From JAIEPT01 sp038217425 (lineage in GTDB: Bacteria > Planctomycetota > Planctomycetia > Gemmatales > Gemmataceae): a stretch of 42,059 nucleotides of DNA. The notes below the pieces were generated by a model. The model was given only the letters and a program-made list of their open reading frames with translations, was not told the DNA's origin and searched no databases. Each line of letters opens with the position of its first letter. The first letter of the stretch is position 1. Positions 26,423 to 33,384 of the stretch are shown here, piece by piece. The translations under genes were made by a program, and so were the position numbers. The DNA lies in the NCBI GenBank assembly GCA_038217425.1, contig JBBQPM010000045.1, positions 1 to 42,059 of the forward strand, written 5' to 3'.

Positions 26423-26797
26423 ATGCCTACCGTCAATCAGTTAGTGAAAAAGCCGCGCGTGCAGCAGACGCGGCGGCCCAAACATCCGGCCCTTTTGGGA
26501 TGCCCCCAGAAGCGAGGAGTTTGCTTGCAGGTCAAGACCATGACCCCCAAGAAACCCAACTCCGCCATGCGGAAAGTTGCCCGCGTTCGCCTTTCCAACG
26601 GCATCGAAGTCACCGCATACATCCCGGGCGAAGGGCATAATCTGCAAGAACACTCCATTGTCCTGGTCCGCGGCGGCCGCGTCCGCGATTTGCCCGGCGT
26701 ACGATACCATATCGTTCGCGGCGTGCTTGACTCCCAGGGCGTCGCCGATCGTAAACAAGCTCGTTCGAAGTACGGCTCCAAACGCGAAGGCAGCTAA
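26423..26797 (+). CDS. rpsL: 30S ribosomal protein S12
   Basis: A 124-residue S12 of normal length, part of the decoding centre. Conserved segments include MPTVNQLVKKPR, CPQKRGVCLQVKTMTPKK, PNSAMRKVARVRLSNG, GEGHNLQEHS and DRKQARSKYG. Lys43 is kept. Position 88, Lys in E. coli, is Arg here (GGRVRDLPGVRYH, codon CGC at 26684-26686); the same change gives streptomycin resistance in other bacteria. Asp89, the RimO methylthiolation site, is present. ATG 26423 has GGAG seven bases upstream; the TTG just before it adds one residue and is not preferred. First gene of a three-gene unit with the small zinc-ribbon-like gene and rpsG. Confidence 0.98.
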   Translation: MPTVNQLVKKPRVQQTRRPKHPALLGCPQKRGVCLQVKTMTPKKPNSAMRKVARVRLSNGIEVTAYIPGEGHNLQEHSIVLVRGGRVRDLPGVRYHIVRGVLDSQGVADRKQARSKYGSKREGS

Positions 26798-26911
26798 CCT
26801 TCCCGGGGCCGACAGGCCGATCACTTGCGCTCCTCGTCTGGGTTGGACTGGGTTCGCCGCTCTTCGCCGGGCGGCGTTCGGGGACGATAAGCATACGCCT
26901 GAGGATTCGTG

Positions 26912-27157
26912 ATGTTGGAACTCGAAGTTGTTCTCGATTTCGCATGTTGCCACTGCGATCAACAACTAGGAGTGACGCTCAAATGCGAAGGGGAGGGATT
27001 GGCCGACAAGGACGCCTCGGCTGCATTCCCAATGACATGCCCCTTCTGCAACCAAAAAAACGACGTCGTTTTCGTGCCCGATACCAGCGAGGTGCTCTAT
27101 GTTTGGCCCGACCTGGAAACGGTTCGCTTCATGATACCGGAACCTTCCCTCAACTAA
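26912..27157 (+). CDS. Small zinc-ribbon-like protein inside the str operon
   Basis: An 81-residue protein I do not recognise by name. It has two CxxC knuckles, CCHCDQQ near residue 13 and CPFCNQKND near residue 44, about 30 residues apart, which together look like one zinc ribbon. The rest is acidic with a hydrophobic C-terminal stretch (VLYVWPDLETVRFMI). GAGG lies seven bases before ATG 26912; a GTG one codon earlier is possible. It sits 114 bases after rpsL and 16 bases before rpsG, so it is almost certainly cotranscribed with both. A role in ribosome assembly or regulation of the operon is a guess from position alone. Confidence 0.75.
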   Translation: MLELEVVLDFACCHCDQQLGVTLKCEGEGLADKDASAAFPMTCPFCNQKNDVVFVPDTSEVLYVWPDLETVRFMIPEPSLN

Positions 27158-27173
27158 CTGTCTCAGGATCACC

Positions 27174-27644
27174 ATGGGAAAACGAACTGCCAGCGCGGAC
27201 ACCCTCAAGCCCGATCCGCGCTACAACAACAAACTCGTCTCGAAATTCATCAACTGCCTCATGTGGCAGGGGAAAAAGTCGACCTCCATGCGCATCTTCT
27301 ACGGCGCCCTCGATCAGATCAAGAAGCGCATGCCCGACGCCGAGCCGGTTGAGATCTTTATCCAGGCGGTCGAGAACGTGAAGCCCTCCGTCGAAGTCCG
27401 CTCCAAGCGCGTCGGCGGCGCCACGTACCAAGTTCCCATGCAGGTCAACAAGACTCGGCAGCAGAGCCTGTCGATCCGCTGGATCATCAACGCCGCCCGG
27501 TCCAAGGCGGGTCGCCCGATGTTCCTGCGGTTAGCCGAGGAGTTCATGGCCGCGTATCGCCGCGAAGGCGAAGCGATGACCAAGCGCGAAAACACGATCA
27601 AGATGGCCGATTCGAACAAGGCCTTCGCCCATTTCGCCTGGTAA
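27174..27644 (+). CDS. rpsG: 30S ribosomal protein S7
   Basis: A 156-residue S7, the primary 16S rRNA-binding protein that nucleates the head of the small subunit. MGKRTASADTLKPDPRYNNK, KKSTSMRIFYGALD, RVGGATYQVPMQV and SIRWIINAARSKAG are standard landmarks, and length is normal. AGGATC shortly before the ATG serves as ribosome site. In most bacteria fusA and tuf follow; here a strong terminator follows instead after 28 bases, so the operon stops with S7. Confidence 0.98.
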   Translation: MGKRTASADTLKPDPRYNNKLVSKFINCLMWQGKKSTSMRIFYGALDQIKKRMPDAEPVEIFIQAVENVKPSVEVRSKRVGGATYQVPMQVNKTRQQSLSIRWIINAARSKAGRPMFLRLAEEFMAAYRREGEAMTKRENTIKMADSNKAFAHFAW

Positions 27645-27672
27645 CGTAGCGATCCGGGCGGATTCGAAATGC

Positions 27673-27705
27673 AAAGATGCGGAACCCAGCGGTTCCGCAT
27701 CTTTT
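27673..27705 (+). terminator. Rho-independent-type terminator after rpsG
   Basis: A perfect 14-bp stem (AAAGATGCGGAACC / GGTTCCGCATCTTT) with loop CAGC is followed by T residues. It begins 28 bases after the rpsG stop. The A-rich left foot means it could also work for leftward transcripts. Confidence 0.9.
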
Positions 27706-27760
27706 GTTGCGCGTCAGAGCCGCAGCGCCAGCGATTGAGCGGGCTCGACTCGCTGCTGTT

Positions 27761-27942
27761 CGGCCTGAAAGGCCGTCTCTTATAGCCCAGGCCGTGAGGC
27801 CTGGGTAGGCTGATATTTGCATCTCGGCCCTGTAAGGGCCGCTCGTCAGAATCCTTACGAGCGGCCCTTACAGGGCCGAATTTGGTGTTGCATCTTGCCC
27901 AGGCCTCACGGCCTGGACTGTACGAGGCGGCCTTTCAGGCCG
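27761..27942. repeat. Nested palindromic element D (three hairpins mirrored)
   Basis: Three different short palindromes appear in order and then again in reverse order as inverted copies. Unit 1, CGGCCTGAAAGGCCG, is at 27761-27775 and 27928-27942. Unit 2, CCCAGGC...GCCTGGG, is at 27785-27805 and 27897-27916. Unit 3, GGCCCTGTAAGGGCC with flank GCTCGT, is at 27824-27846 and 27857-27879; its two 23-base copies are exact inverted matches. The DNA can fold as a single long hairpin or as six small ones. It lies between the rpsG terminator and the stop of hemL (27978-27980), 35 bases from the latter. Confidence 0.9.
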
Positions 27943-27977
27943 AGTACAGGATCCTGTGGAATCGCGCAACCTCAACT

Positions 27978-29267
27978 CTACGCCGCGATCTCCTGCAGCG
28001 ATGCCTGCGCGGCCGTCAGCGTCTCGTCGATGTGCGATTTTGTCATAGCCGATGACAAAAACGCCGCCTCGAATTGGCTGCAGGGCAGGTAGACGCCCCG
28101 ATCCATCATCGCCCAGAAGAACTTCGCGAACCGGACCGTGTCGCTCTTCTTGGCGCTGTCGTAATCATGTACCGCCTCAGGCGCAAAGAAGAGCGTCCAC
28201 ATACTGCCGACGCGCGCGAAGTAATGCGGGATCTTGAGGTCGGTGCATATCTTCCGCAGCCCTGCTTCCAGCTGCACCCCCAGCGCGTCGAGCGTCTCGT
28301 ACGGCGGATGATCGCGCAGCTCTTGCAACGTCGCCAGACCGGCGGCCATCGCCAGCGGGTTGCCCGACAGGGTGCCGGCCTGGAAGACGGGCCCGGCGGG
28401 CATGACCTTTTTCATGATGTCGGCCCGGCCGCCGTACGCACCGACGGGAAGCCCGCCTCCCACGATTTTGCCGAGCACCGTAATGTCGGGTTTGGCGCCA
28501 AAGAGCTGCTGCGCCCCGCCCAGCGCCAAGCGAAACCCCGTCATCACCTCGTCGTAGATGAGCAGGGCGCCATGCTTCGTGGTGAGATTCCGCAGCGCCT
28601 CGAGAAATGCGCGGGACGGGATGACCAGCCCCATGTTGCCCACGACCGGTTCCAGGATCACGCCGGCGATCTGGTCGCCGCGGCTGGCGAACGCCTCCTC
28701 CAGGGCCTGGACGTCGTTGTACTTGAGCGACAGCGTGTCGGCGGTGCAACCCCTGGGGATGCCGGGACTGTTCGGGACGCCGAGCGTCGTGGCGCTGGAC
28801 CCGGCCGAGACGAGCAAGCTATCGACGTGGCCATGATAACAGCCGGCAAACTTGACGATCACGTCTCGGCCGGTGTAACCGCGTGCGAGGCGAATGGCGC
28901 TCATCGACGCTTCGGTGCCGGAACTGACCATGCGGACCATCTCGATGGACGGCATGAACTGGGTGATGAGTTCGGCGAGATCGGATTCGATTTCGGTGGG
29001 GGCGCCGAAGGTGGCCCCGCGGGTCATGGTTTCTTGCACGGCCTGGGTGACGCGGGGGTGGCAGTGGCCGAGGATGAGGGGACCCCAGGAACCGCAGAAG
29101 TCGAGATAGCGATTGCCGTCGAGATCGATGAGATAGCACGATTCGCCGCGGGCGATGAAGGGGGGCTTTCCGCCGACGCCGCCGAAGGCGCGGGCGGGGC
29201 TATTGACGCCGCCGGGGATGAGGAGGCAGGCGCGGTCGAAGGCGGCTTCGCTTTTCTTTCGATTCAT
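27978..29267 (-). CDS. hemL: Glutamate-1-semialdehyde 2,1-aminomutase
   Basis: A 429-residue PLP enzyme that converts glutamate-1-semialdehyde to 5-aminolevulinate, the C5 route to heme and other tetrapyrroles. IPGGVNSPARAFGGVGG near the N-terminus, VSSGTEASMSAIRLARGYTG, and ITVLGKIVGGGLPVGAYGG with the PLP lysine are all characteristic, as is AGTLSGNPLAMAAGLATL. Length is normal. Two adjacent ATGs exist (29267 and 29270); GAGA sits at a better distance from the inner one. The frame is open 73 codons further upstream, but that part is not homologous. The gene lies downstream of hutX on the same strand across about 430 bases, so a heme theme is possible, though a separate promoter is likely. 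Confidence 0.95.
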   Translation of the reverse strand: MNRKKSEAAFDRACLLIPGGVNSPARAFGGVGGKPPFIARGESCYLIDLDGNRYLDFCGSWGPLILGHCHPRVTQAVQETMTRGATFGAPTEIESDLAELITQFMPSIEMVRMVSSGTEASMSAIRLARGYTGRDVIVKFAGCYHGHVDSLLVSAGSSATTLGVPNSPGIPRGCTADTLSLKYNDVQALEEAFASRGDQIAGVILEPVVGNMGLVIPSRAFLEALRNLTTKHGALLIYDEVMTGFRLALGGAQQLFGAKPDITVLGKIVGGGLPVGAYGGRADIMKKVMPAGPVFQAGTLSGNPLAMAAGLATLQELRDHPPYETLDALGVQLEAGLRKICTDLKIPHYFARVGSMWTLFFAPEAVHDYDSAKKSDTVRFAKFFWAMMDRGVYLPCSQFEAAFLSSAMTKSHIDETLTAAQASLQEIAA

Positions 29268-29534
29268 CATATTCTCGCAAAAGAGCCAACATTCGTGGCA
29301 AAAACTGTCGCATTTCGTGGCAAAGGGCGCTGGGAAAGGTGCAGCGGACGGTGTCGATCTTATTATTTCGTGTCCGATTCGTCGCCTGCGGGCAGGTTGG
29401 TCACGTGGAAATCTCGTAGAATACTCCGGAGAGCCGAATGCGCCTGCTTCACGAACGCCGGGCTCGTTCGATTTTCGCATTCTTGGCATGAGGAATGCTT
29501 AGCTTTCACGCGGTCTCCATGGGATGGAAAAAAC

Positions 29535-29741
29535 ATGACTCCGCTCACGTCTCCAATCGCTCCTCCTTCGCCCTTTGCGGGCGACGTCGCCGAACTTTCA
29601 CTCATGGTACCGAGCTGGCAGGCCAAGGCCCTTTTGGACCAGGCGACCAAGCAAGGGATGACGTTGGGACAGTACCTGCGTCGCGTGCTGCACGCCGTCC
29701 TTCAACCCGGCATGGGCGATCTCGTCGCCAATCGGAACTGA
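29535..29741 (+). CDS. Small RHH-like hypothetical protein
   Basis: A 68-residue protein with a proline-rich start (SPIAPPSPFAG) and a compact helical body: ELSLMVPSWQAKALLDQA then MTLGQYLRRVLHAVL. The beta strand followed by two helices recalls ribbon-helix-helix DNA-binding proteins such as CopG, and similar short proteins seem common in Gemmata-like genomes, though I cannot name a family. The ribosome site is weak (GGA before AAAAAC). Its last 40 bases overlap the end of hutX on the other strand, so the two transcripts are antisense at their 3' ends. Divergent from hemL across a 267-base region with no clear promoter. Confidence 0.55.
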   Translation: MTPLTSPIAPPSPFAGDVAELSLMVPSWQAKALLDQATKQGMTLGQYLRRVLHAVLQPGMGDLVANRN

Positions 29742-30217
29742 TCGCGCAACTGGTCGAACAGCGACTGTCGGCCCGGCGCGGGTTCGCTGCCGCCGAAGTT
29801 CCAGTAGACCTTGAACGCAGCCGTTCCGCTTTTGTCGAAGAAGAGAAAGCCGAGCGTGCTCGTGCCGCGTGCGGTCGGTCGGGTCACCGCGAAGATCGAG
29901 CCGATGTGATTGCCGCGAATGTGCATGTCGAGCGTCTTGGTTTGGACGTTAAAGAATTCTCCCCATTCGCTGAAGTTGCCGAACGTCCCCGTCACTTCCA
30001 GCGTCGCGCAGGCGTTGGTGACGAGCACATGCACGTCGCCGGCCGCTTGGTGCGACTGGAGGATGTCCTGCCAGCGCGCGGGATCGAGTTCGACGGCTTG
30101 CCCCGCGGGTAACAGTCGCACGACTTCCGCCTCGGAGACATGGAAGTGCCGGGCGACTTGCACGGTCATTTGACCGGGGTTTTCTACAAGGTAAGTGCGA
30201 ATCGTTTCGGGGTTCAT
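29702..30217 (-). CDS. hutX: Heme utilization carrier protein HutX/ChuX family
   Basis: A 171-residue cytosolic protein of the HutX/ChuX/HugX family, which binds incoming heme and passes it to a degrading or processing enzyme. The N-terminal helix-turn-helix-like part is YLVENPGQMTVQVARHFHVS and EAEVVRLLP. The heme-binding beta-barrel half contains SEWGEFFNVQTKTLDMHIRG, IFAVTRPTARGTSTLGFLFF and DKSGTAAFKVYWN, which line up with ChuX. ATG 30217 has AGGAG six bases upstream. It starts two bases after the stop of the permease-DUF1572 gene and so is translationally linked to it. No hemS/chuS, TonB receptor or heme ABC transporter is in the window. Confidence 0.82.
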   Translation of the reverse strand: MNPETIRTYLVENPGQMTVQVARHFHVSEAEVVRLLPAGQAVELDPARWQDILQSHQAAGDVHVLVTNACATLEVTGTFGNFSEWGEFFNVQTKTLDMHIRGNHIGSIFAVTRPTARGTSTLGFLFFDKSGTAAFKVYWNFGGSEPAPGRQSLFDQLRDQFRLATRSPMPG

Positions 30218-30219
30218 GG

Positions 30220-32100
30220 TCAACTCCTGGGCGGGATGGTCACGTAGCTCGCCTGCGGATTCACCAGCCGGGCGACGTACAAAATCTGACCTACATGATA
30301 CGCCGCATGCGTCAGCCCGCGCAGGCACGCTTGACGCGCCGTGAGGACTTCGCCGCGGATCGTGACCGTCTTCGTCAGGTCCGATCCCGTAAGCGTCTGC
30401 AGCGAGGCGAATAGAATCGCCCAGCCACGTTCCCATTGTTCGAGCAGATTCGCCCGCGAGTCAACGGCGCCCACGATGAATTCGCCGTCGCGATTGCGAG
30501 TCGGCTTCTCGCCGTCGGTCGTCAAGAATTCGGTCCAGCGCGAAGTTAAGTTGCCCGCGAGGTGTTTGACGATCGCTGCGACGGCGTTCACCTTGTCCCC
30601 CGGCTTCTGGAAAAATGCGTCGTCTGTGAGCTGCGCGAGTGCCCGGTCCGCGAGGTTCTTGTGTTTCTGGAACTCGTCGATCAAATCGTGCATCATCGAC
30701 GGCGGCCTCAAGAACGCGACGTAGACCGCGACCCCGGCCCCGATGAACCCCAGGGCGGCGAACGACTGGATGGGCTGCGTCCAGAACATATTCACGAGCA
30801 CCGCGCCGAGCACCAGGATGTAAACGATCGTCAGATACGGATAAAGCCAGCAGCGGTACGGCACGTCGACCTTCCCGGGCGGATACTGCTTTCGGAGTAC
30901 GAAGATCGAAGCGACGGCGAGCGTCTCAAACGTGAGGGCGCCGAAAATCGCGTAATCGGTGAGCAGATCGAACGTCTTGGTCGGGTCGCCGAACTCGGCG
31001 ACGATCAGTACCAATAGTACGGTCCAGCCAGTGAGCACCCAATGTGCCAGGAACGGCGTTCGATAACGCGGGTGGAGCGTGCTGAAACTGCGGGGCGCGA
31101 GCCGATCGAGGCCCATGGCGTAGAGCAGGCGCGGGCCGACGAGGAGGTTGCCGTTGAGGGCGCCGAAGACGGAGATCATCACCGCCGCCGACGCGAGGAG
31201 CAGGCCGAACGGCCCGATGAGTCGGGCGGCGAAATCGTTGGCGACCGGCCGGTCGGTCATCTTCAGGATTTCGCCGTGCGGAATCACGAGGTGATACGCG
31301 ACGTTGACCGTGACGTAAAGGCCCATGACCGCAAGCGTGCCCAGGAGGAACGCGAGCGGGATATTGCGTTGCGGCTCGGTGATTTCCTCGGCCGCGGGGG
31401 CGAGGTTCATCCAGCCGTGATACGCCCAGAGGACGCCCAGCAGTGCGGCTCCGAACTTGCTCCAATCGACCTTGCTCCAGTCGTCGGGCCAAAAAGGCTG
31501 CAAGTTGTTCGTGCTCATCAGGCCGGAATCGCTGGCAATCAGGAACACGAGCAGCGGCGCCGCGGCGATGGCGAGGAGCGTGAAGACCTTGACGCCGGTG
31601 ATGAAGACCTGTAGACCGCCGCCCAGCCGGGCGCCCATGGCGTTCAGCTGCGTCAGGATCAAGATGACGCCGAGCGTGATGGCTTGCCGGCCCCAAAAGG
31701 ATACAATCTGTTCCCTGGGTCCGGCCTCGTAGGCGAAACGCAGGAGATCGTGCAGCGATTCGGTGAAGACCGTGGCAAGGGCGGCGATCGACGCGGAACG
31801 GATGATCCAGAACTCGACCCAACCCCAGAGGAACCCCGCCCAACGGCCGTACGATTCGCGCAAGTAGACATAGTTGCCCCCCGCCCGCGGCACCAGGATC
31901 GCGACCTCGGCAATCGACAAAGCGCCGAACAAAGTAATGATGCCGACCAGGATCCAGGCCGCGAGGATGAGCCCGAAGTAATCGATGTTCTGGGCGATGA
32001 CGGCGGGCTTCTTGAAGACGCCGGCGCCGATCACGGTGCCGACGACCAGCGCCATCGCCATCCAGAGTCCGAGTACGCGCGGCAATTGCGGTTGGTTCAT
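30220..32100 (-). CDS. APC-family amino acid permease fused to a DinB/DUF1572 domain
   Basis: A 626-residue fusion. Residues 1-460 form an APC-superfamily transporter with about twelve membrane segments; GLWMAMALVVGTVIGAGVFKK is the conserved first segment and VPRAGGNYVYLRESYG the next signature. From about residue 469 a soluble four-helix domain follows: MMHDLIDEFQKHKNLADRAL, IVKHLAGNLTSRWTEFLTT, DGEKPTRNRDGEF and GLTHAAYHVGQILYVARL. The His residues in KHLAGN and HAAYHVGQ fit the metal site of DinB/YfiT-like DUF1572 proteins. The frame is unbroken. GAGG lies nine bases before the internal ATGs at 30696, so a separate DinB protein may also be made. Transported substrate is unknown. HutX follows two bases later. 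Confidence 0.82.
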   Translation of the reverse strand: MNQPQLPRVLGLWMAMALVVGTVIGAGVFKKPAVIAQNIDYFGLILAAWILVGIITLFGALSIAEVAILVPRAGGNYVYLRESYGRWAGFLWGWVEFWIIRSASIAALATVFTESLHDLLRFAYEAGPREQIVSFWGRQAITLGVILILTQLNAMGARLGGGLQVFITGVKVFTLLAIAAAPLLVFLIASDSGLMSTNNLQPFWPDDWSKVDWSKFGAALLGVLWAYHGWMNLAPAAEEITEPQRNIPLAFLLGTLAVMGLYVTVNVAYHLVIPHGEILKMTDRPVANDFAARLIGPFGLLLASAAVMISVFGALNGNLLVGPRLLYAMGLDRLAPRSFSTLHPRYRTPFLAHWVLTGWTVLLVLIVAEFGDPTKTFDLLTDYAIFGALTFETLAVASIFVLRKQYPPGKVDVPYRCWLYPYLTIVYILVLGAVLVNMFWTQPIQSFAALGFIGAGVAVYVAFLRPPSMMHDLIDEFQKHKNLADRALAQLTDDAFFQKPGDKVNAVAAIVKHLAGNLTSRWTEFLTTDGEKPTRNRDGEFIVGAVDSRANLLEQWERGWAILFASLQTLTGSDLTKTVTIRGEVLTARQACLRGLTHAAYHVGQILYVARLVNPQASYVTIPPRS

Positions 32101-32101
32101 T

Positions 32102-32145
32102 TTGAACTCAAAAGATTAACCACTTGAACTCAACAGATTAACCAC
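32102..32145. repeat. 22-base tandem direct repeat
   Basis: Two adjacent 22-base copies, 32102-32123 and 32124-32145, differ at one base (TTGAACTCAAAAG against TTGAACTCAACAG). They begin right upstream of the permease start codon and run into the inverted repeat at 32144-32271. Confidence 0.85.
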
Positions 32146-32271
32146 AGAGTCACAGAGAGCACAGAGAAAGTCACCGAGAGAAAAGGAGAGGGAGAAATAG
32201 AACCACCGCGTCCGCCTTCTTCCTTTTCCCCTCTCCTCCTTGCATTTACTCTGTGTCCTCTGTGTCTCTGT
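32144..32271. repeat. Inverted repeat of the ACAGAGACACAGAG type (element E)
   Basis: Arms 32144-32166 and 32249-32271 match as inverted copies at 20 of 23 positions. They have the well-known interspersed sequence type ACAGAGACACAGAGGACACAG that occurs in many bacterial phyla. Purine-rich and pyrimidine-rich inner parts (AAAAGGAGAGGG and TTCCCCTCTCCTCC) also pair. The right end is about 20 bases from the stop codon of the TIM-barrel gene (32291-32293). Confidence 0.8.
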
Positions 32272-32290
32272 AGTTCAAATTCTTAAATTC

Positions 32291-33265
32291 TTAGCTTCTC
32301 ATTCGCGGCGGGAAATCGAGACGCTTGACGAATCGGCACGCTTCCTCGGCGCCATGCTCGCGGTCCATGCCGGCGTCGGAAAACTCGACCGATAGCGGGC
32401 CGTCGTAACCGATGTGGTTGAGCGTGCGGAGGATATTTTCCCAGTCGATGCCGCCGTGCCCCGGCGCTCGCGACTCCCACCCTCGCCGCGGATCGCCTGG
32501 CGGCAGGTACGAGTTCAAGAGTCCGCTTCGGCCGCTGAGCCGCAGCGCGCAATCCTTGATGTGGACGTGGTAGATGCGGTCCGGGAAACGCCGTAAGAAC
32601 TCGACAGGGTCGACTCCTTGCCAGTGAAAATGGCTCGGATCGAAGTTGAAGCCGAACTCTTCCCGGCCATCGAGCGCCTCGAGCGTCATTTCGGCGGAGA
32701 CGAGATCGAACGCGATCTGCCCCGGATGGACCTCGAGCGCGAAGCGGAGCCCGGCTTCGCCGCAGGCGTTGAGGATGGGGGTGAAGCGGTCGACGAAGTC
32801 GGCGAAGCCGTCGCGGACGAGATCGGTGGAGGGGGCGGGGTAGCCCATGACGCCGGGCCAAAGCGCGGAGCCGGAGAAGCCGCAGACGACGCCGGCGCCG
32901 AGCCGTTGGGCAGCCTGAACGGTGGCGACCATTTCCTGGGCCGCACGCTCCTGGACGCCTGCGGAATCGCCGTCGCCCCAGATGTGGTCGGGGAGGATCG
33001 ATTGATGTCGGCGTTCGATGCGATCGCAGACAGCCTGGCCGATGCGATGATTGCTAAGGACGCCGAGGTGCAGTTCGTGGCGGGCGAGCAGGTCGAGTTT
33101 TTGCTGGCAATAGTCGTCCTCGGCAAGGGCGCGCTGAACGTCGAAGTGATCGCCCCAGCAGCAGAGTTCGACGCCCTGATAGCCCCAGTCGGCAAGTTTA
33201 GGGGCGAGCCGATCGAGCGGGAGATCGGTCCATTGTCCGCTGAAAAGATGGACCGCGCGGGGCAT
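32291..33265 (-). CDS. Sugar phosphate isomerase/epimerase-like TIM-barrel protein
   Basis: A 324-residue TIM barrel of the AP-endonuclease-2/xylose-isomerase-like family. Conserved points include LADWGYQGVELCCWGDHFDV early, LRFALEVHPGQIAFD with a metal-binding Glu, FGFNFDPSHFHWQGVDP with Asp and His ligands, IYHVHIKDCALRLSG and LSVEFSDAGMDREHGAEE with the final Glu. These make a metal-dependent isomerase or epimerase of a sugar or cyclitol likely. ATG 33265 has AAGGA eight bases upstream; six further codons to 33283 are not needed. Such proteins often work with Gfo/Idh/MocA enzymes, but the one in this window lies 11 kb away. Confidence 0.88.
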   Translation of the reverse strand: MPRAVHLFSGQWTDLPLDRLAPKLADWGYQGVELCCWGDHFDVQRALAEDDYCQQKLDLLARHELHLGVLSNHRIGQAVCDRIERRHQSILPDHIWGDGDSAGVQERAAQEMVATVQAAQRLGAGVVCGFSGSALWPGVMGYPAPSTDLVRDGFADFVDRFTPILNACGEAGLRFALEVHPGQIAFDLVSAEMTLEALDGREEFGFNFDPSHFHWQGVDPVEFLRRFPDRIYHVHIKDCALRLSGRSGLLNSYLPPGDPRRGWESRAPGHGGIDWENILRTLNHIGYDGPLSVEFSDAGMDREHGAEEACRFVKRLDFPPRMRS

Positions 33266-33281
33266 GGAGTGTGTCCTTACC

Positions 33282-33384
33282 AAGGCGAGCGGGGGACGTT
33301 AGTCCCCCGGTACGTCACTGACAGTCAAGACGATGCATGAGTGTAAAGGCGAGCGGGGGACTAACGTCCCCCGCTCGCCTTTAC
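33282..33384. repeat. Paired palindromic element F, same scaffold as element A
   Basis: The left arm (33282-33315) has the hairpin GGGGGAC-GTTA-GTCCCCC at 33291-33308, framed by AGGCGAGC and CGGTACGT exactly as in element A at 141-173. The right arm (33343-33384) is a perfect 19-bp hairpin with loop TAAC, whose core is an inverted copy of the left arm. The right foot covers the TAA stop (33381-33383) of the leftward membrane-protein gene, so the stem includes the last coding bases. The left foot is 17 bases upstream of the next leftward start codon, which puts the whole element in the untranslated region between the two genes. Confidence 0.9.

Noticed and set aside
27761..27942. CRISPR array
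   Set aside because: The repeats are inverted and nested, not direct and evenly spaced, and no cas gene is present.
28074..29741. A 555-codon open frame on the plus strand across hemL
   Set aside because: Antisense to hemL. Only its last 69 codons, from the ATG at 29535, look like real protein, and these are listed as a separate small gene.
141..33384. Insertion sequences or MITEs with target-site duplications
   Set aside because: The palindromic elements have no transposase inside, and I could not see flanking target duplications; they are listed as repeats only.
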